Positions 60,941-64,000 of a DNA stretch of 64,000 bases are shown here, one piece after another. Made by a program: the position numbers and the translations under genes. Origin of the DNA: Phytophthora quininea (lineage: Eukaryota > Oomycota > Peronosporomycetes > Peronosporales > Peronosporaceae); NCBI GenBank assembly GCA_011947345.1, contig JAAVTG010000570.1:496001-560000 (forward strand). The letters run 5' to 3'. The notes under the pieces were generated by a model. That model searched no databases, was not told where the DNA came from, and saw only the letters and a list, made by a program, of their open reading frames with translations. Numbering within the stretch: the first letter of the stretch is position 1; each line of letters starts with the position of its first letter.

Positions 60941-62146
60941 ATGAAGACTCCACGCAAAGTTCGCGAAGGCAGTGTGTCCTACTCGACCGATCTGCAGCGT
61001 CGCAAGCGAGCCGAGATTGAAGCACTTCGGGCAGAGGAAGTCTATCTTCGCGCTCAATTGGAGAAATGGCAGCACGACCGAGACAGCCATCTCCACAATG
61101 CAGTCTCGTTAATGTGCCAGACGTTTAATTCCACAAGAACGACCCCCACGAACAGCGTGGCGCAGCTTAGCCGCAATGGCGTACGCCGACCGTCAACGAA
61201 CCGAACTGGTGAACCGAAAACTGAGCCGAGCGCTGGAAATGCACCATAAGTTAACCGAGCCCCTTCGCAAAGAGCTGCTGAAGGACGATGTTTTAGAGGT
61301 ATCGACTGTATTCAACCATTGTTGTCTTGCGGGGCTTTGACTAACAGCAAATGAGTTTGCAGGGCTTCGACTTTGTGTTTCGACCGCAGCCTACGGTTGA
61401 CGGACCATTGATCCAGCCTATTGTCGCAAAGGAAATCCTGGCCGAATTGGCAGCCAGCCTGGATCAACTGCGATACGAAGCCGACATGGCGTTCCCAATC
61501 GTTGACTCGAGTACAGCGATCTCATTTCGCGCCGACTGCGATCCAGTACGAGGAATTTGCACTGGCACCACTGCAATTACGCCTGTGTCGCTTCCGATGC
61601 AGGTCGTTGGAGATCACTTGTGGCAGCACATCATCAACGTCAACCATGACAACGACACGAACGTGGACAAGTTCTTCGGACGGGTGAGTTTTTATTATCC
61701 TTACCTGCAATTGTGTTGAACGTTTTACGCTTAAACGTTTGGTTCTATGCAGGTTCGTAAGAGCACTCAAGTTTACATGACATGACCGCGATGGCTTCGT
61801 GCTACGAACGGGGTCAATATGTGGATGCCATTAACACCTTCCGAAGATACGAAGAAGACCATCGCATCGTTTTGGTCGGGAGGACCAGATGGCTCCTGCC
61901 TTCCGCGGGAGTTTTGTTCGAAGACCAGAGCTGGACGGTCGTTTCCCGTCGCTGACAAACCCAACAGAAGCTTGTGTGAGTCGATGCAGCTACAAGCTCA
62001 AGGTTCTAGAAGGTGGTTGGAATTCGTCTGCTGCACTGGGACAACTCCAAGAAATGATGCTACGGGTGGTGGGGGAGCGAATGCGAATGATCAACCAAGA
62101 CGCGCAGAATCGTCTGATCGGCGACCTCAACCTGGGTAGTATCTAA
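60941..62146 (+). pseudogene. bZIP-like/START-like family 1 copy, several frame breaks
   Basis: From ATG 60941 the basic coiled coil is read directly (VSYSTDLQRRKRAEIEALRA); the acidic start of other members is not in frame upstream. A shift near 61150 leads to WRSLAAMAYADRQRTELVNR. Intron 1 is 61299-61362 with exon 2 GFDFVFRPQPTVDG, intron 2 is 61684-61752, and exon 3 shifts at least twice (about 61780 and 61953) between YVDAINTFRRYEEDHRIVLV, FEDQSWTVVSR and NPTEACVSRCSYKLKV, ending at TAA 62146. Exon plan and introns are those of the family. The number of breaks suggests a true pseudogene. Confidence 0.62.
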
Positions 62147-62385
62147 CATGTGCCGCAGTGCATACAACTCACGAAGTTCGTCCCTCCGGTTGGGGTTCGA
62201 GTCCCTGCGGGGCCTGCCGGACCGAGGGCCTACAGAAAACATCCAGAAGAAAGGAAATCATTAACTTCACATTCAAATATCCCATCGAGATTCAATCATC
62301 ATTCAACGGATCAGATTTCAGAATAGCAAATACCCCCAACCATAAGAACAACCAGAACAACCAGGAAACAAGTTAAGCATCTGAA

Positions 62386-62740
62386 TCAACTCCACGTTGT
62401 GATTTTAGCTGCGGAAGAACACCACCCATATATTCCCCCTTTGGCGTTCTTCTTAGCAGTCTTATAGACCTTCCTGTAGAACGCCTTCTTCTTGTTCTCC
62501 AATCGCTTCATACGCCACTGTTTGAAGTAGTGAAGTAGCTCAGGCCAAACGCTCTCTCTCCATCACTTTCATTTTCGTCGTCATCCGCAGTCTCCGTCAT
62601 CTCGCAGCACGAAGCATGCGGTTGGCCGAGTTTTCGTTGGCAGCACTCAGCTCCCGTTTCGGGGCAGTGTTGGCCATAGCAGCGTCGAAACAAGTCAACA
62701 GGATGGTCGAAACCACGACGATGAGATAGTGCGGACGCAT
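62386..62740 (-). pseudogene. RxLR-type secreted effector, broken copy
   Basis: ATG 62740 opens a good signal peptide (MRPHYLIVVVSTILLTCFDA). About 20 residues later comes the RxLR-type motif NRMLR, then, one base out of frame, an acidic stretch ending in a GER-like dEER equivalent (DDDENESDGER). After a further shift in a GA-dinucleotide run, a basic helical C-terminus of the RxLR type (LLHYFKQWRMKRLENKKKAF; YRKVYKTAKKN) runs to TGA 62386. The order signal peptide, RxLR, acidic, helical domain is clear, but two frame changes prevent a full product. It lies between two family copies, near the window end. Confidence 0.65.
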
Positions 62741-62896
62741 GGTGGTGGGTCTGCCTTCTAGTGAATTGGAAAGTTACTTTGGACCATTGCCACATCACTG
62801 ACCTGAGAACAGCTCTTAGTTGGCTCGTACGTAAATGACTTCGTCGTCAACATCAAATCGTCAAGAACTCTCTTGCCTGCAGTATCAATACCAATG

Positions 62897-64000
62897 TCAT
62901 GCTCGGTACGACTGAAGAAGCCTCCTGAGCGATCCAGTGATCTCGAAAACGTCTTCGGCCCCCGACTGAAGAACCAGATTGGCGAATTGATCAATTCCTG
63001 CGTTCTGGGTCGCCATACGGAAATGCATGGGCACATTTCGGATGCACGTGTCCAGCTCACAAGCCTCTCTCTTACGTTTAACCACACACCACCCCAGCTC
63101 GTCAGCTTGCATACCAGCGAACTGTCCTTCTCCTTCTGTAAACGATCGCCACGTGAAAGCCACACGACCGATCTCTTGATGTCGACGGATCACAGTATGA
63201 TGGAGTATGGACGTGGTTTCGCCGGTGTTGAGTGTGCGCTTGACCCGATATTTAACAGCAAAGCAATTCGTTGTGTCATCCACGCCATTGTACACAGCTC
63301 GGTCTAGCTTTCGGTGCGGCATGGACGCCAGATACCAAAGACGCTGACAAGTTTCTTCAAACGTGAACGGAGCCAATTGTCGCTCCACGAACTGAAAGTA
63401 CTCCCTGTCACCATCCCGCTTCCGCTGTTGCTTAAAGTTTAGCAGGGATGCCGGCACCGAGTCCATCGAGCAATCTCGGAAAATGTCGTCGGTCTGCGCG
63501 TACATGGCATCCATGCCTTGGATATAGGCGTCAAAAATGTCCCCGTCGGACTTGTCGAGGCGAGCTGCATCACACAGGGCATCGTCGCCAAGAACAGGTC
63601 GTTCATCCTGCTGAAGTCGCTGTTGCATGGTATGGCAGATATCCTCAATCAAGGTCGAATGAGCATGCACTTGAGCAAGCAACTGTCGATGGCGTACTTC
63701 ACAAGCTTGACGGGACTCCTTGCTGCGCTGCCGTTTCTTTCCACGACGTTGAACCGAGGGCCAGCTCCGTGTTTTCCTTGGGCCTCTGCAACATGTTCAA
63801 CTCGACTGCCAAGTCGGTCGCATTTTGAACAAGCGAGTCCCGCTCATAACTCCGTTGTGCGCGGTACATGCTTCGGCGCTGGCGGTCGTTCGCTCGCTCG
63901 CTCTCGTGCTTGTCCAACTCGACGCTGCGCTTGACTTCACTTTGGTTCTGACTGACGGGTGTAGAGCTAGAATCAAAAGCAAGCCCGTCGAATTCAAGCG
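62897..64000 (-). CDS. Family 2 bZIP-like/START-like protein, 5' end outside the window, one frame break
   Basis: The frame is open from the window edge (LEFDGLAFDSSSTPVSQNQS). A basic coiled coil follows (NDRQRRSMYRAQRSYERDSL, then VQNATDLAVELNML). Near 63715-63725 the frame must shift by one base between SWKETAAQ and ESRQACEVRHRQLLAQVHAH. Then the START-like half: AYIQGMDAMYAQTDDIFRDC, YFQFVERQLAPFTFEETCQR, RRHQEIGRVAFTWRSFTEGE, GMQADELGWCVVKRKR, and a stop at 62897 after LRRLLQSYRA. The C-terminal helix is a little shorter than in its relatives. Partial because of the window edge. Confidence 0.72.

Noticed and set aside
62170..62225. tRNA-like B-box (GGTTCGAGTCC)
   Set aside because: The T-arm box fits, but no matching acceptor stem, A box or anticodon arm could be placed upstream; not called a tRNA.
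1..64000. CRISPR arrays, bacterial operons, rRNA genes
   Set aside because: No regularly spaced direct repeats, no operon-like packing with Shine-Dalgarno sites and no rRNA sequence; introns and protein families are eukaryotic.

Overview
The window looks like part of a Peronosporales oomycete genome, most likely Phytophthora or a close relative. The evidence is short GT-AG introns (about 44-110 nt), two decayed RxLR-type effector genes, GPI-anchored leishmanolysin-like (GP63/M8) proteases, an intraflagellar transport gene (zoospore flagellum), a Cys/His-repeat regulator of the kind annotated 'WRKY19-like' in oomycetes, and above all a large expansion of proteins with an acidic N-terminus, a basic coiled-coil (bZIP-like) segment and a START-like C-terminal domain. 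From memory, such proteins are filed in Phytophthora under names like 'M96 mating-specific protein family' or START-domain protein. No bacterial operon, plasmid or viral features are seen.

Two forms of this family fill the window. Family 1 usually has three exons, with introns just before a G-x-[DE]-[YF]-V-F-like motif and after an R-Y/F motif. Its members are at 1-384, 613-1217, 1851-3220, 6126-7500, 7532-8796, 9116-10512, 11419-12867, 13716-15167, 15263-16612, 26503-27891, 34453-35853 and 60941-62146. Family 2 is single-exon, with members at 31923-32594, 36246-36884, 39530-40848, 40901-42043, 42387-42590 (fragment), 42632-43845, 44681-45973, 46110-47298, 54590-55780, 55913-57202, 58677-59913 and 62897-64000. 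That is about 24 related copies in 64 kb, many of them truncated or frame-broken.

Layout. 1-10.5 kb: family 1 array, an aldo/keto reductase and a broken RxLR gene. 11.4-15.2 kb: palindrome I, two inverted family 1 copies around a 97-nt spacer. 15.2-25.7 kb: a family 1 copy sharing a near-identical tract with the 1.85 kb copy, an unknown 416-aa protein, a Cys-rich membrane protein family (two genes, one pseudogene), a GC-rich stretch without a recognisable gene, and the Cys/His-repeat regulator. 25.7-36 kb: IFT22, then palindrome II (3.3-kb arms, each with a family 1 gene and an aldo/keto reductase) around a spacer holding a secreted lactonase split by a MITE and a truncated family 2 gene. 36-44 kb: an inverted family 2 pair around a TMTC-like glycosyltransferase, then two more family 2 genes. 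44.4-57.4 kb: palindrome III (5.1-kb arms, each with two family 2 copies and a GP63 protease) around a 732-codon unknown gene. 57.4-64 kb: a MULE-type transposon sitting exactly at the outer edge of palindrome III, more family copies and a second broken RxLR gene.

If translated, family members would be nuclear regulators with a possible ligand-binding domain. That is inference from domain layout only. The window is best read as an ampliconic regulator cluster shaped by inverted duplication, gene conversion and pseudogenisation. Very many of the breaks are single-base contractions of homopolymer runs. Residual long-read sequencing error is therefore a serious alternative to true pseudogenes, and each entry says where this matters.
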